64,000 bases of DNA from Auanema rhodensis (taxonomy: Eukaryota > Nematoda > Chromadorea > Rhabditida > Rhabditidae). A program made the position numbers and the translations under genes. The notes beneath the pieces were generated by a model that did no database searches, was not told where the DNA came from, and saw nothing but the letters and a program-made list of their open reading frames with translations. The DNA lies in the NCBI GenBank assembly GCA_964057225.1, contig OZ059895.1, forward strand, positions 15,243,001 through 15,307,000. Direction: 5' to 3'. Every line of letters starts with the position of its first letter. Position 1 is the first letter of the stretch. This document shows positions 42,801 to 56,317 of the stretch, one piece after another.

Positions 42801-45800
42801 AACAACGATTGACAACACTGCTTCCAGAGTTAACAGAAGTACATTCGTGGGTGGTTGGGCATACTTGGCTGGCAGAGCAAACCATAAGTTGTCCGAACTC
42901 ATTGCGTTCAGGAGTTCCTCCATTTGGACATCCTCCGACTCCGCAATATCCTTCACAATCCTCACGGGTAGCGAAGTTGTTACTGTTTCCGTCACATCCG
43001 TTGTATTGGTAGCTTTCACATTCTTGAGTCTGAGAGTTGTAGTAGTATCTGAAAGTATAGGTTGGAAAAAATATTTTCTACTAAAGCAAAAACCTGTAGG
43101 AAGATCCAGATCCACAAGTAACTCCCTTATGGGGGGATAAAGTACAGGTGTAAGCCTTAGTTGGACAACAACCCCATACGTATCCATCAAAGTAACATTC
43201 ATAATTGACTGGGCAAGAGTTTCCAGATCCAGAGTTGGAGCATACGTAGTAGTTACCCTGGTAATCCTTGTAAGCGTCTCCTTGTGGACATTGTGGTTCA
43301 GCTGAAATCAGGAAATTTGCTTGAGTACAATTTAAGTTTTAACTCACGAATGATATTCTCGCAGGTATTCTGACACTCGAGAAGAGTTTCGAAGTTGTTG
43401 TCATTACCCTGGCAACCGGTGTAATCGAAAATCTCACAGGCACGAGTAACGGCATTGTACCAATAACGACGAACAGATTGCTTACAATCTCCAAGACGAA
43501 GTGGTTGAGAACAGATAGCTTCTGTAAATTTGATTCATAGTCTCATGGATAGCAGCTTGAAAAACATACGTGGACGAGGACAGCAGACATTGTGATCGCT
43601 CTGGCATTCATGAGTACTTGGGCAATCAGCGTTCGTGCTACATCTTTGGTTAGCTAAAATAAAAATATCAAAAATTGCTTATAGATGAAGTAAAATTACC
43701 AGCTCCGATCTTAAGTGGGGTACCGTACTTGCACTGAAGCTTAGCACAGAACAACTCGCATTCGGCAGATGACTTGAAGTTGTTGTAGTTTCCGAGACCT
43801 CCATTATAGGTGAAAGCAATACAACGTCCTTGTTCAGCATCGTAATAATAACGACTTGAGGTAGAATAAGTCAATCCAAAGCTCTTCATCATGGTGACTC
43901 CAGCATCGAAGTTGGTAGTTCTGAATGAATATCTCTCATTACCGTATGTCAAAGTTATATTCAAATACCTGAGAAGGTCGATTGGGCGTCCTCCAGAGTT
44001 GCTACAGATGCTAGCAACAGTAGGACAGCAAAGCTGCATGGATCCGATGGAAGTACATTCGTAGTTGCTGGTACAACTGCTAGCAGTTTGACAGTTGTTA
44101 ACAGGTTCATCCTCATTTTGACTTCCTCCGACCAAATATTGTGGTGAACCACGCTTGCAAGCTATAATATTGTTTAGTAATAAAGATCATAAAAGTTGTT
44201 TTCAATAAAGTTTTAATTTATAAAGCTTAAAAATATTCAAAAAATGAAAATTCGCGCGTATTTTTTAGTCTAAATATTTCATTTGAATATTTTATGATAA
44301 GCGGTTGCATATGTCTCCTGAGCATTATTTCGCAAGGTTAGTTCATTTTTTTTCAACAACTATTGTTAATTAGCTAATTATATGTTGTTTTTGTTATTAT
44401 ATTATATTCTTTATTCTGTAAAGTAGACGAAAAGTTATTCATAATAACATTGAGCCAATGCGCTCATTTCATTCGAGTGTTTTGGATATGTCTTCGTTTC
44501 TTTTGTAGTCAGACAACTGAAGTTCTTATTATTATGCTCTCAATTTCAAAGGCTATCTCGCATAGAATTTACTACTAGACACTTCATTTCGGCTTCATCA
44601 ACCAAGCTCTTCCTTGCTTCTTCGGTTAGCTCACTTCTTTCCGCGTTCTTTCACTGTTGAGCTGTTTGAGCACGAATGCGTCCGATTATCAAGTGTTTAC
44701 CCTCACTTTGTACCGTCCACCCTATTACAAACACATTCGTCTTTACTTCATTATCCTTCACGTAGCCGTCAGATGTAATATTAGCAGGCAAACTGTCTCC
44801 TCTCCTTTGTTCAGCTCATCTAGATATATCTCTCATTCTCATTTTCCTTTTCTTTTCCCCTTTTTCAGTCATATCTTCTCTGTCACTAACTTTCCATCTC
44901 ATTCAAGAAAAAGGCACGGCTGGAAAGAGTATGAAGAGGTCGGCAGTTTCTCTGACTACTTCAACTTGTACCGGAAAGTGGACAGCACACGATAGTATTG
45001 CAACCGCATATAGTCAATACCAAAGGATATTGTGAATTTCTCAATCCCATTATCACTTTGAACATATAAACTTACTGTCTCTACAGTAGGATTCGCAGTG
45101 CTCGCGGGTCTTGAAGTTGTTGGGGGATTGCATCTCAGTCTCATCCCAAGGGTCCCACATGAACTGTTCGCAGGTTCCGGTAACGGCATTGTACCACCAT
45201 CTGAAATGCATATCATAAGTACAATAGTAATAATACAATATTGGACCTTGGTCTAACACCGGCTGGAGCAGAAGAGCCAGAGTCAGCTTCACGCTTGGGT
45301 TGAATACAAGTGAAAGCTGAAAATACAGTGGGTCAATAAATATTAATATGACCATTCTCTATCACGAAATCACATGGAGCAGAACGCTTAACGATCGCGA
45401 ATACATCATGAATTGATCGTTATTTACCAATAAGCTCAATAGATTTCTCACACGTAACGTCATTTTGCGTCGGCCTTCGATTGAAACCGAAAGCCAAATG
45501 ACTACCGTGCGTAGGTGAATGCATCCGTCGTGTGTCTTACCTCTGTTAGGGCAGCAAATACCGTCAGTGGCTGGGTGAATATCATATACACCTTCCATAG
45601 CAGTTTTAACACTGGCAAGAGAGCTGGTAGATGTAACACAGTCGAAGATATCGGCAATGTAGATGCCATTTCCAGATGATGGATCGTTGGAATATACACA
45701 AGCTCCACCTGAAATTAAAGAAATTGATGAGGATTCATTGCATTCATAACATTGGGTGTGTGTACTTGCTTCTTGTTTCTCATTTATGTTTTGACTGATT

Positions 45801-47957
45801 GACCACTACAGCTAAGTGAGTTGCTTTCAAGTGTGACAACAAAGGACAAAAATCAGTAAACGACTTTCTGATTTCACGTTCAATTTAACATAGACAAGAC
45901 GACGTTGACAACAAAAAGACTGACCACAGGGAACGAAATACAAGAGCAAATGAGCTGAGCAAACATGTATAATGCACTTTTCAATGACCTTTCTCACGAA
46001 CTGCATATATACAGATAGCAACAGACGAAACAATGTCCAGTTAACTATTTTAGCCAAAGAAACATGAGTAGATTAGTCTAGGTTTCTAATTAATCAAAAT
46101 TGTTTTTTAATCTATCGATGGTCTTTGCTGATTCAATGAATTTGGTCGCATCATGCAAACAGTAGAAAGCGTTTTGGTCAATCATCATGGCGAGAAAGGA
46201 AGGAGAGGCGAGTGGTAAGAGTACGTAATTGAAATACAGAAGCTTATTCTCTCGTATGTTTCGTGTTTGCATCATCATTCTTTTATTTTCTTTTTTTTTT
46301 CGAAATAGACGACCCTTTCTAGACTTGTACGACTAATCGCCCAAAATTGCTCTCGTAATGTTGTGATTGGTCTTGTAGTCAAATATTTGATGGTCTAAGG
46401 TAGAGAAGAAAAGAGATCGAAGAGCTTTAAAGCTTAGAAAAACATATAGAGGATACTACTTATGATGATGAAACGGACCTAACGATCAACGTGTACGAAG
46501 ATTTGGTAGATTGAGAAGCTTCTTTAATGATTTTGTTCTCATGAGGTGGCGGCAAAAATGAGAATGAGACAAAGATTTGCTTGCACGAAGTTCGAAAATA
46601 TTTGAAAACGATGTCAAAACCAAATACAAAAGCTTGCTAGTTGTCAACAACAAAGCAAAATGGCAAAACGGAAATATGAAATGTGAATTACCTCCGTTAG
46701 CAACGAATGTAGTGTAATCAGTGGAAGCAGATGAGCAGAATTGAAGTGGATTAACGTGCTCTCCCATGGGAATGTCAGCGTTATCAGGATCAGTCATAGC
46801 TGGATTACGGAGCTGAGAGACTGGCATGGTAAGAAGATCGTCATCATATTCAGGAAGTGGACATCTGCAAGATATAGTCAGTGAGAATGATTGTGAACGA
46901 TACAAGACGTACTTTGGTACTGGATCGCCGTCTTCTCCGGAGTGAAGAACACAAACGACTCCATCTCTGGATTTGGCTTGAACGTAAGGAATTCCGTTAA
47001 CATCTTCTGGACATTCGCAACGAGACTTTTCGCATCTGAATAAGCAGATTGTGAGCATGGTAAGTTGTACGGAACGGCGTAAGAGTAAACAAGATGGAAA
47101 AGGTGTTACCTGGACTCTGGCCAGACAGCAGAACACTGTTCAGCGTATTGACATCCACTCTCTCCTGGATTCTTCTTAAGATAACAGTATCCTTGGATGG
47201 CAACAAAGTTGCTCAAGCATGTACATGATCCAGTAGAGCAGAACATACCCTAGAGAGGTTACAGATGAGTTTTTATAGAAGATTCATCATGACTTACAGT
47301 GAGACAGTCAGTGTTGAAAGAACAGAAATCTCCAACACGTCCAGATCCGGCAACACCTTGACGCTTGTATCGAACATTTCCAGAACGACACTTGCCATCG
47401 ATGAAGAACTCTTTGCGAGCGCAAAGCTTGCGTTCAACTTCCTTCTTGATCAAATTACAAACAAGAAAAGCATTCTCGTGCATATCAGTTTTACTGAAAA
47501 GTTTAAGAACAAAATAAGAAAATGCTGTTGCAAAGGCTGCAGCTTACTTGGTAGCTTGATCACAGTACAGAGATTCGGCAGTAAATTCTTCATCACATGA
47601 CATACCGACGTCCAAAAGTGTACAAGAATCGCAGTCATTACCGATTTCACATCGTTTATTGGCTGCGACGCCTCCTGCAACAAACCAAGACTTATTGGAC
47701 GCAGTAAGTTGAAAAAAGTTTCAAGTTTGAGCATAGGCTGTTACGGAATATGAGTTTCATTTACAAGGCTTTGATTGATTTAGTTAAATAATAGAAAAAA
47801 AAAGAACTCAAGTCTTATTTGAAATAAAATTTGAAAAACATAACGGTGCATATGCTCGGTTAAGCTCAAGTTTATGGAAGAAGAAACTGGATTGAAAATG
47901 AATATTGTTCTAGAACTTACCTAATAATAGGAGCGTCACTCCAATGAGCCACTTCAT
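39824..47957 (-). CDS. Large secreted Kunitz / lustrin-type cysteine-rich protein (copy A)
   Basis: About 26 exons run from ATG 47957 to a stop at 39824 and encode roughly 1,570 residues. A signal peptide ([12 protein letters not shown]) is followed by an N-terminal Cys-rich part with FCSFNTDC and WAP/EB-like motifs. Five Kunitz (BPTI) domains follow: at about 45.2 kb ([18 protein letters not shown]), 43.8 ([18 protein letters not shown]), 43.45 (a [11 protein letters not shown] core), 43.0 ([11 protein letters not shown]) and 42.65 ([11 protein letters not shown]). Lustrin-type modules ([10 protein letters not shown]) are interleaved and continue to the end, with an EB-like block at 40.85-41.2 kb ([17 protein letters not shown]). 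Kunitz domains inhibit serine proteases; relatives in nematodes are extracellular and some act in cuticle moulting. The target and site here are unknown. Introns 6 (983 bp) and 9 (914 bp) are unusually long. Confidence 0.85.
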
Positions 47958-49637
47958 GATTGGTCTAAGACCTTTGAAATCCTATCAGTGAATACAGATA
48001 ATAGCTTGTTGGCGGCAGCAACAGACTAATTTGCAAAAATTGAAAGAGAATTGAAAATTTTCAGATCAAATGTTGACAGCTTCTACTGGAATAATAGTAG
48101 TATTCACGATAGTTAGTAGATAAAGAGAGAGAGAAACGAGAGAACAAGATATATCTATATATAAATAGAGAGAGATAGAGAAAGAGAGAGCTAATTGGAG
48201 TTGAGTAGCTCGTCTGACTGACCGTCAGTCGTGTGCTGTTGCTGTTGCTCTGAATAGTCTTAAGTTAGAAGAGAAGAACCTCCCACCTCCTAAGATGGTG
48301 AAGCCAGCCCCCCTCCGTTAAGCGTCCGACTCCGCCTTGTTGTCTCTCTCTTCGTAATACTATGAATTTTGTTCATTGGCTTAAGGTAAAATGAGGCGAG
48401 AGAGAAGATAGAAGAGATGAGAGGGATAGAGAGAGAGAGAGAGAGAGATAGAGGAGGAGGAAATGAGAATAGTGAGGTGTTAGGGAGACGTGAGACAGAG
48501 ATGGAACGGGAATATAAAAAAGTAAAAGAAAAACTTGATTGAACGCTATCATCTGCTCAAAAAAACGAATTCTTTTTGAAATTCTGACCATAAGAAGTAT
48601 GATCATTGTGCTCCATTACATGCTCTTGAACTTCATCTTCTATGAATACCTCTCTTTCTCTCTTTCTCTCTCTCTCCCTTTCAAATTTTGTTCATTGTGT
48701 TCGTTGCTACTACTATTATAAGAAGAATCCTCAAAAGGATGATAAGGCCAACTTTTTGTAACCGTCTACCACACTTCAGTCAGTTCACGTCGTCAACCTC
48801 ACATCTCTTCGTTGTCTTTATCTCGGCACTTGACAACAGAAAAATCACTGAACGGTCATCAAAAGCAAACAGATGAGTCGTCGTAAACGTTAGTTAGTTT
48901 CCATTGGGATTAGTATGGCGTTTCGTCACGAAGACGGGACGTCGAACACTCTGTTTCTGCAGTTAACCTCGCTCAAAGAGTCTGAAACGCCGACGCATCG
49001 ATGGTCAGTTTCACTACATCTACACGAGATCGTGGTTTACACAGAAGGCGAGTCAGCAGACAGAAACTAAAAATAGCTGAAGGGAGCATAAAAGGAGAAG
49101 TGTGGTTAAAGGTTGAAAATGACAAAAAGCGAATAAATAGCCGTTTTCATCGTATGTATATGCTATAGTTAGCAGTATTATGCTTTCAGATGAGTCTCGA
49201 GAATAAAAAAAATCAGAAGAATAGTTGTGAAAATTCATTGAACGAACGAAACAGCACCAACAGCAAGAGCACTAGCTTCAGCAGCAGCAGCAGCAACTGC
49301 TGAAGTAGTCATACTGTAGTTTATTGCAAATATAGATATGTATTTATATATTATTTTTAATATATATGATATATATGGTATAAATAGACAAGAAAAACTG
49401 GAACAACAGTGTCAAATCAAGTGTAGTGATGGTTGTAGAGAAGAAGAAGAAGAAGGAGAAGGAGAAGAAACACATCGTATAGTATATTGTCATCTGAATT
49501 TCAATTATGAAACAGACGTCATAGTCGTAGTTTTGTGATCAAATTGAGAAAATGGGATCTGAAGGAAAAGGAACGTCATGTGAAGTATCAACGAGATTGA
49601 TGGCAGTAGCAGTACAGTTACCAAAGAAGTAGAACTA
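47958..49637. promoter_or_regulatory. Promoter of Kunitz copy A and spacer to copy B
   Basis: The interval contains GA/CT tracts (48125-48190, 48429-48455, 48656-48677), CpG-bearing patches at 48885-49035 (GCGTTTCGTCACGAAGACGG), and a CAG run at 49277-49295. TATATA-rich sequence lies at 48153-48164. No other gene was recognised. The 3'UTR of copy B presumably lies at the right edge. Confidence 0.45.
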
Positions 49638-52439
49638 TCAACGTCGTCGACATTCTACTGAACGAGATCGGTTGCAAGCAGGAGCTGAAAAATAGATATA
49701 ACTCAAGCTTTCGCTATCAACATGATGAATTTTTTGGTTTTTGCTTTTATGTTCAAATCAAATTCGAATTCTTATTGTGAGAATGGGTTATAACTTACTA
49801 CATAAGAAGCCATGTTGACTTTCTTCTGTGACGTAACCACGCGGACACATTGGCTGCGCTTGTCGACGACGGCGTCGTCCATCCACGGATGATGCACAGC
49901 ATTTTTTGCCCAAACATTGGTAGCCTTCTGGACATTGTCGCAATGAGTTGCATGCTAACGGCAGCTGAAACACAATTGTGTTGAAAATGATATGAACAGG
50001 TTGAACAGAATACTTACGTCAGTGGAAGGGAAAAGCAGAGGAATGTCTCCGTTCGGACAACGAGCGGCTGAACCGATATTTCGGCCTGGCAGAACACGAT
50101 TGCTGAAATGCAGCTTGAAGCATTAGAATTGTAACTATCTCAACTTACTTTGTAGGCTTGGCTCTTTCCGTAATTCGACTAGTGTAAGGTACATAAGTTC
50201 CCGTCTTTGGTTTATACGCAGTTGTAGTACCACGACCAGCATATGGCACGTATGTTCCAGGTTTCAGATTGTTACTGTTCACGGTGCCACGAACAGCAAG
50301 AGGTATGACATTTCCGGACTTCTTCGTAGAACTTATAACACCAGTCAGAGGACGAATCAGCTTCTTGGCATTAATACCACAACAGATATACCGTTTGACA
50401 GTCTTTGAGTAAGAGCAGACAGATGTCTTTGGACATGCCAGTGCTCCAACACAGTCTTGAAGATCATAGTCCGTAGTAAGAATAGGAGAACGTCCGATAC
50501 CGCAGAGATTTGCTGAAAATACATTCGCTCATACACTATCACTATCCGATATCAAGTACAAGTACCTAGACAACGATTCTTGAATGGAGCTAATCCTTCT
50601 GGACAATGACAGACGCCCTTCGTAGTGCATTCAGATCCATTTTGACACTGCTCATCGGCTTCACAGTCTTCATTCAATCCTACCATCTTTAAGCATTTTC
50701 CATTAACCTTAAACGAATGATATCAGATTATGCAATTCCATCGTCATCACATACGTCAATTTCATCTGATTGACATCCCATCTTCTCACATACACCATCG
50801 CGTTCTTCATAGTTTTTGATGCATTGACAAAGCCTATTGATGCATTCAGCTCCAGTATTACATTGAGTTGATAGAATACAAGTAGCTCCCGGTGTTCCAC
50901 GTAATCTGAACCGTAGAGCATGTAAAACGCAGTTATTTCAAGTTCTATTAATGCTTAAAGCTTGAAGCTCAAGTTCAATGCTATATATGAGATGATCAAT
51001 CATTATCTTCTTTACTTCCTCATAATCATCTTTTTCGTTTTCATTATCAGCGTCAGCTCACACACTTCGCTTTTTCCTTTTTTTTTGCTGTGACTAAACA
51101 TACGTACATCTGGCTATCCGTCTATTGACCTTTCAACTCTTAGCAAAACATTGTCTTAAGTACGTCCAACAGATTTTCTTTCATCCTAATTAGTTGTGCA
51201 ACTTAGCAAAAAATGCTTTAAGCTCACAAAAGGCTTGCGCCGATTATAGAAAAGTACATACTTGCATTTTCCATTTGTCCAGACACTATCTGATGGACAC
51301 TTGTTTTCAAGCTTTACTGTTGTTTCAGGCTCTTCTGATGTTGTGATCGTCGCGCTAGCATCTGTAGATGTCATTGGGACATCTTTACCTCCCTTAAAGA
51401 TCATAAGAGTATTTGTTAAAACATCCAAATATGCTGAAAACTTACAATTCGTGGAACTAATGGTCGCTCTTCTGGTGGTGAAGTACAACAGATATTACGA
51501 CTTGTACGTGTTCTCTGACAACTATAGCCATCAGGGCATGTGGGATTGCGTGGATTACATTCTAATGGTCCTCCAGTTAAGTCAATGAATGCTACTGATT
51601 CATTTGGACAGCCTACAGTATCAGTTAGTGATTCACATTCAAGCTTGGAATCGTACCTGCTTTATGACCGCAACATTGAAATTGTTTATTTTTATCAGAA
51701 AATTGACAAAAGTATCCTGTTGGACAGCTTTGACCAGAAGCAGTACATATAACTGGTCGATTATCATTAACTAAAGCTACTTGAGATAGTGGACATCCAA
51801 GTTCTACAAATAAAATTTTACATGTTAATATAAATTTTTAAATTCAAATTTAAAAAAAAAAGAAGAAGCGCCAAATATGACGTAACACGTGAACGTGAAC
51901 GCATACCATTTATTGTATTCAGATGTATTGAATTGGTTGATAGAATTTGTTGTTGATATCTAATATCATTTAATGCTTTTCATAATGCTTTAAGTTGCTA
52001 TTTTGTCTTCTTTTCTCAAACTTTAAGTTTCTTACTTGAAATGCTATGTACATACATATGGTATGTAGACTTTGTGCTCATTCTTTTCAATCATTAGTAA
52101 AAACGATTTCACGTAATCTCAAATAAGATTAAGGTTTTCCTTCTAAGCCGTATAACCAAACGAGAAACTTCTTTTGACGAAACGGCTGTTTGCGTATGCT
52201 GTTCTCCCATATATAGCAAAGAAGATGTAATGTGTAAGCGCCTTTACTGCCGACAGACAGTGTATAGGAACATACGAAAATGTTCGCAAGTGGAAGGTAG
52301 ATGAGCGAACGAAAGAGAGATGGTTGAAGGAGTATGGTGAGATGAAGTTATTTAAAGGAGAAAAATGAATAGAAGAAACTAGTAGAGGGGCTAGAGGTAA
52401 CAGGCTGACAGAGAGAGAGAAAGAAAAAGAGAGAGGGAC

Positions 52440-52471
<32 letters not shown>

Positions 52472-54701
52472 TAGAACAGCATCATCAGCGTGAGACAGCG
52501 ATAGTAAAGTGAGTTCGTAAAGAGTATGAACCGAAAAGGAGTTAGAAGAAGGTGAACAACATGTGGATATTGTTCCGCGTGTGATCGTTCGGAAACACTT
52601 TTTCTCTTCATTCGGCTCAACCATCTCTTGTTTTAGGCTATGTTTAACAGTATTAAGTATCATCATTACCCACGACGAAAGACACGCGAGCCAAACAAAG
52701 AATTTCCATTTATTTGAAAAAAAAAAGCTGCGGAGCCGTATGAATGGAATGCGAGGGTGGGAAAAACGAGGGAAATTCGAAAAAAATGGCGATTCAACTT
52801 CGTTTTTTTAAAAATTTGGTTGAGAAGAACGGTGAGGTTAGAAGCTTACCTTCTTGCTCTATTTCTTCTTCTTCTATTGGATCTTTTCCACAGCATTGAT
52901 AACGTTGGAAAGCGATGGCAAATTGACATGAATACGTTGTTGGGCAGCCCTGAAAAATGCGGATCGTCAAGTTTTATCTTTTGGAAGAAAAGGATACCTT
53001 GTTTTCAAGATTGAACGGATCACATTGGACGATTTCATTTTTCTTAGTGAACGCATATTCATTTGGAGGACATCCTTCTGAAAAGAATTCAGAACTTAGA
53101 TGATGGAAATTTTCAAAAATTTTGTCAATGAATTGCTGTTGTTGTTGTTGTTGTTGTTGTTGATGATGATGATGATGATGTTGCTGCACGAATGGTAAAC
53201 GAACCAGATATAGCATTGATTTCTCCTTTACAACAGAATCCGCTGGCTGACGATGGTGAGCTACGATGACAGCGATATCCTGATGGACAGCTGATAAAGG
53301 CTCCTGGAGTACAAATCTTTGGCATTTTCGTCTTGTCATCCACTAAGAATTCAGCATCTCCTTTACACACATCTACAACAATGAGCATAAGTATACTGTA
53401 ATGAATGTTGCCCTAATGCTACTTTTAGCTGAACAGCAATAGCCTTGAAGAACACTCTTGCTTCGACTTTGACATGTATAGCCATCGCTACATGTGTTCG
53501 CATGTCCTATCGTACATCTTTGAGGCAAAGTCGTCTTTGGAGCACGAAACAAGGCTCGACCATCTGGACAAACATCTGAAAAAACATATAATTTGCATCA
53601 TCATGTTCATATTTTGTCATCAAAATGAGCTAAAAGGTAAATGAATTGATGACGATCGGATAGATAGCTGCTACTGTTTGCTCTCTTACGTGATCTAATG
53701 AGAAGCAACAACGGTCAACACCACATCGGTCAGGCCGGCCAACATGATGATGAAGAAGAAGAAAAAGAAGTAGCTAGCTCAATGATGAAGATAATCATCG
53801 ATGTTAATCAGAAAAAGGGAAACTGAATATTTTGCTTCTGCTCATCGTGTTTATCACTCTTACTATATCATATAAATCAGCTCTTTTTCATTATTATTTG
53901 TATTAGTAAGTAGACATATACATACAACAGATGCTTCAACTTTTTGATAATTTGAGAGCAAATGAGTGAGGAGTTCCTCTTAATGTTTGCCGCGTTCACG
54001 CAAAAAAGCGAGCGAACATCATCTGTCATTCTCGGACCTGGTACAGCTTTGTCGAATGAGGAAGAAGCTTTTCGTTTTATGTTTTAAGATGAAAACCAAC
54101 GTTTTTCTCGCAGCAGAATGATCGTTTAATTATTTGTTAATACATGTTCTTAACTAAGATTTAATAGAATAGTGGTAAAGCTTAAGTTTGTAAGCGTATC
54201 GCCAGGTGTTCTCAACGACGACGATGCTTCTGATGACAGTCTGTGACGTGACAATGAAAATGCTTTTTCGATAGTTCAGGCACGCGAAACATCGTTCTAT
54301 TCTCAATTGTGTATTTGAACAGTTTCTTCTATTATAACAAAGGAGCGGCATGTGATCTTGGCAGATCTGTATCTCTCTAACCCTATCTTACTTGGGTGTG
54401 TATACTACTATACATGATGAGATCTATTTACCTTATATAGGTAGCAACAATCAAACTTTCTAAAGAGAGTTTAGGGAGGTTCAGGAGAGAGAGAGAGAGA
54501 GAGGGAGAGAGAGAGAGGGAGTACATCTCTACAGAAAAGAGATATTTCAATATAAAATATGATGACACAGAGAAAATGAGAGAATTCTATTGAGAAGATT
54601 GTCTGCAAGCATCAGAAGACGAAGGTATATGTTTCTGACCATGTTTGTATATAATATAAACATATGTATAGTAGCTCTTACACTCCCTCATTGCCTCCCT
54701 T

Positions 54702-54764
<63 letters not shown>

Positions 54765-56270
54765 ATCTCTCTCTCTCTCTCCCTGCTCTTGCTTTAACTC
54801 TTCTTGTCATCTTTCTATGTCTTTCTCTTCATTCAATAAACTTCAACTTTAGAATATGATCTTACTTAGATTAGAAGAGGTTAATAGGGACCAAGAATTT
54901 TAAAATTCAACTATCAAACAACAGGTAAATTGAACAAACGAAGTTGAGCAATGGGAACGATGAGGTAGTTAGAGAGGGAAGGAGGGAGCCGAGGGGACAA
55001 ACATCCGTAGTAGAACATACTATAAAGAGAATGACACAACGGAATGAGAGAGAGAGGGTAGTAGCTAGTTGATGTTACATCATACATTATGATTTTTCAA
55101 ATTTCAATTGTATGAATATTGAACTAACTATCTGTAGTTGGTGCACAGCAGTAGTATCGATTCTTCTGAGCGCTGAATCTGCATAAGAAGTTAGCTGGAC
55201 AGCTGCCGGGTATGTTGATAGCACATTCTCTTACAGTCTCATCCATGGGATTGATGAATGCACGCTCACCACTTGGGCACACATCTGAAAACAGTGACAC
55301 ATGATTGGCTGAGTTATGTTGTTGTCGAAGAGAAGCAACGTTGTGCTCATCTAGCAGATCGTACCCATGCTCGTAGAGCCACAACACACATATCCTGATG
55401 TGAGTGAGTTGAAGCGACAATGGAAATTAGCTGGACAACTGTTCTTCAGCACACTATTACAGTCATAAGCTCGTTTACTATTGATATCCTTATAAGCAAC
55501 TTCACCAACACCACAGCCTGAATAAAGGTTGAAACATTTTCTAAAACTTGAATGTAAGCATTAAAGCTTACCAACTGATGAGCAGAAGTTGTTGCATTCT
55601 CCTTGAGAACCAAAGTTATTCAGATTACCATTACATCCATTATATTGGAATGATGTACAATCTTTTGTTACAATATTAAAGTAATATCTATAAAATTAGA
55701 ATTTTGAAATAACTATTTTCCCGCCGCAAATGCTCTATGTCACGAACCTTGTTACCGATATTTTGGAGCAATGATTTCCTTGTTGTGGCGGCTGACTACA
55801 TATATGAGCTGAAATGATGAAACTTGAATTTAGCAGCATGTTTTGAGCATTATGAACCAACCTTTTGTAGGACAACATCTACTAGCTACATTTCCATTCG
55901 AAGGAATTGTAATACATTCATGAGTTGATGGACATAGCTTGACGTCTGAACAGGACATCTGACGATTGGAGCCTTCATCTCGCAATGGATTTCCTCCATT
56001 TGGACAACCTGAATGAAGTGCTCATCATAGATCCGATCACAACAGATGTTACCTCCAACTCCACAGTACTGCTGACATTCGTCAGAATTCAAGAAGTTAT
56101 TGCTGTTACCATCACATCCTTCATATTGGAAAGTTTCACATGATTGCTTATTTGAATTGAAGTAATAGCGATATGATCTTCCGGAACCACATTGAACTCC
56201 CTTATCCGGATTCAATGAGCAGGTAAATGCTGTAACGAACAAACGAAGATTCAAGAAAATCCATGAGCAA

Positions 56271-56317
<47 letters not shown>

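Noticed and set aside
42451-43140. 229-codon plus-strand open frame inside Kunitz copy A
   Set aside because: It is the antisense shadow of exons encoding Cys-rich modules. The minus-strand reading gives two clear Kunitz domains.
44657-44995. 112-codon open frame in an intron of copy A
   Set aside because: Composition is Ser/His/Phe-rich from CT-rich DNA and there is no domain.
49277-49300. CAG run as a possible polyglutamine or poly-alanine coding tract
   Set aside because: It lies in the spacer between the two Kunitz genes with no supporting exon.
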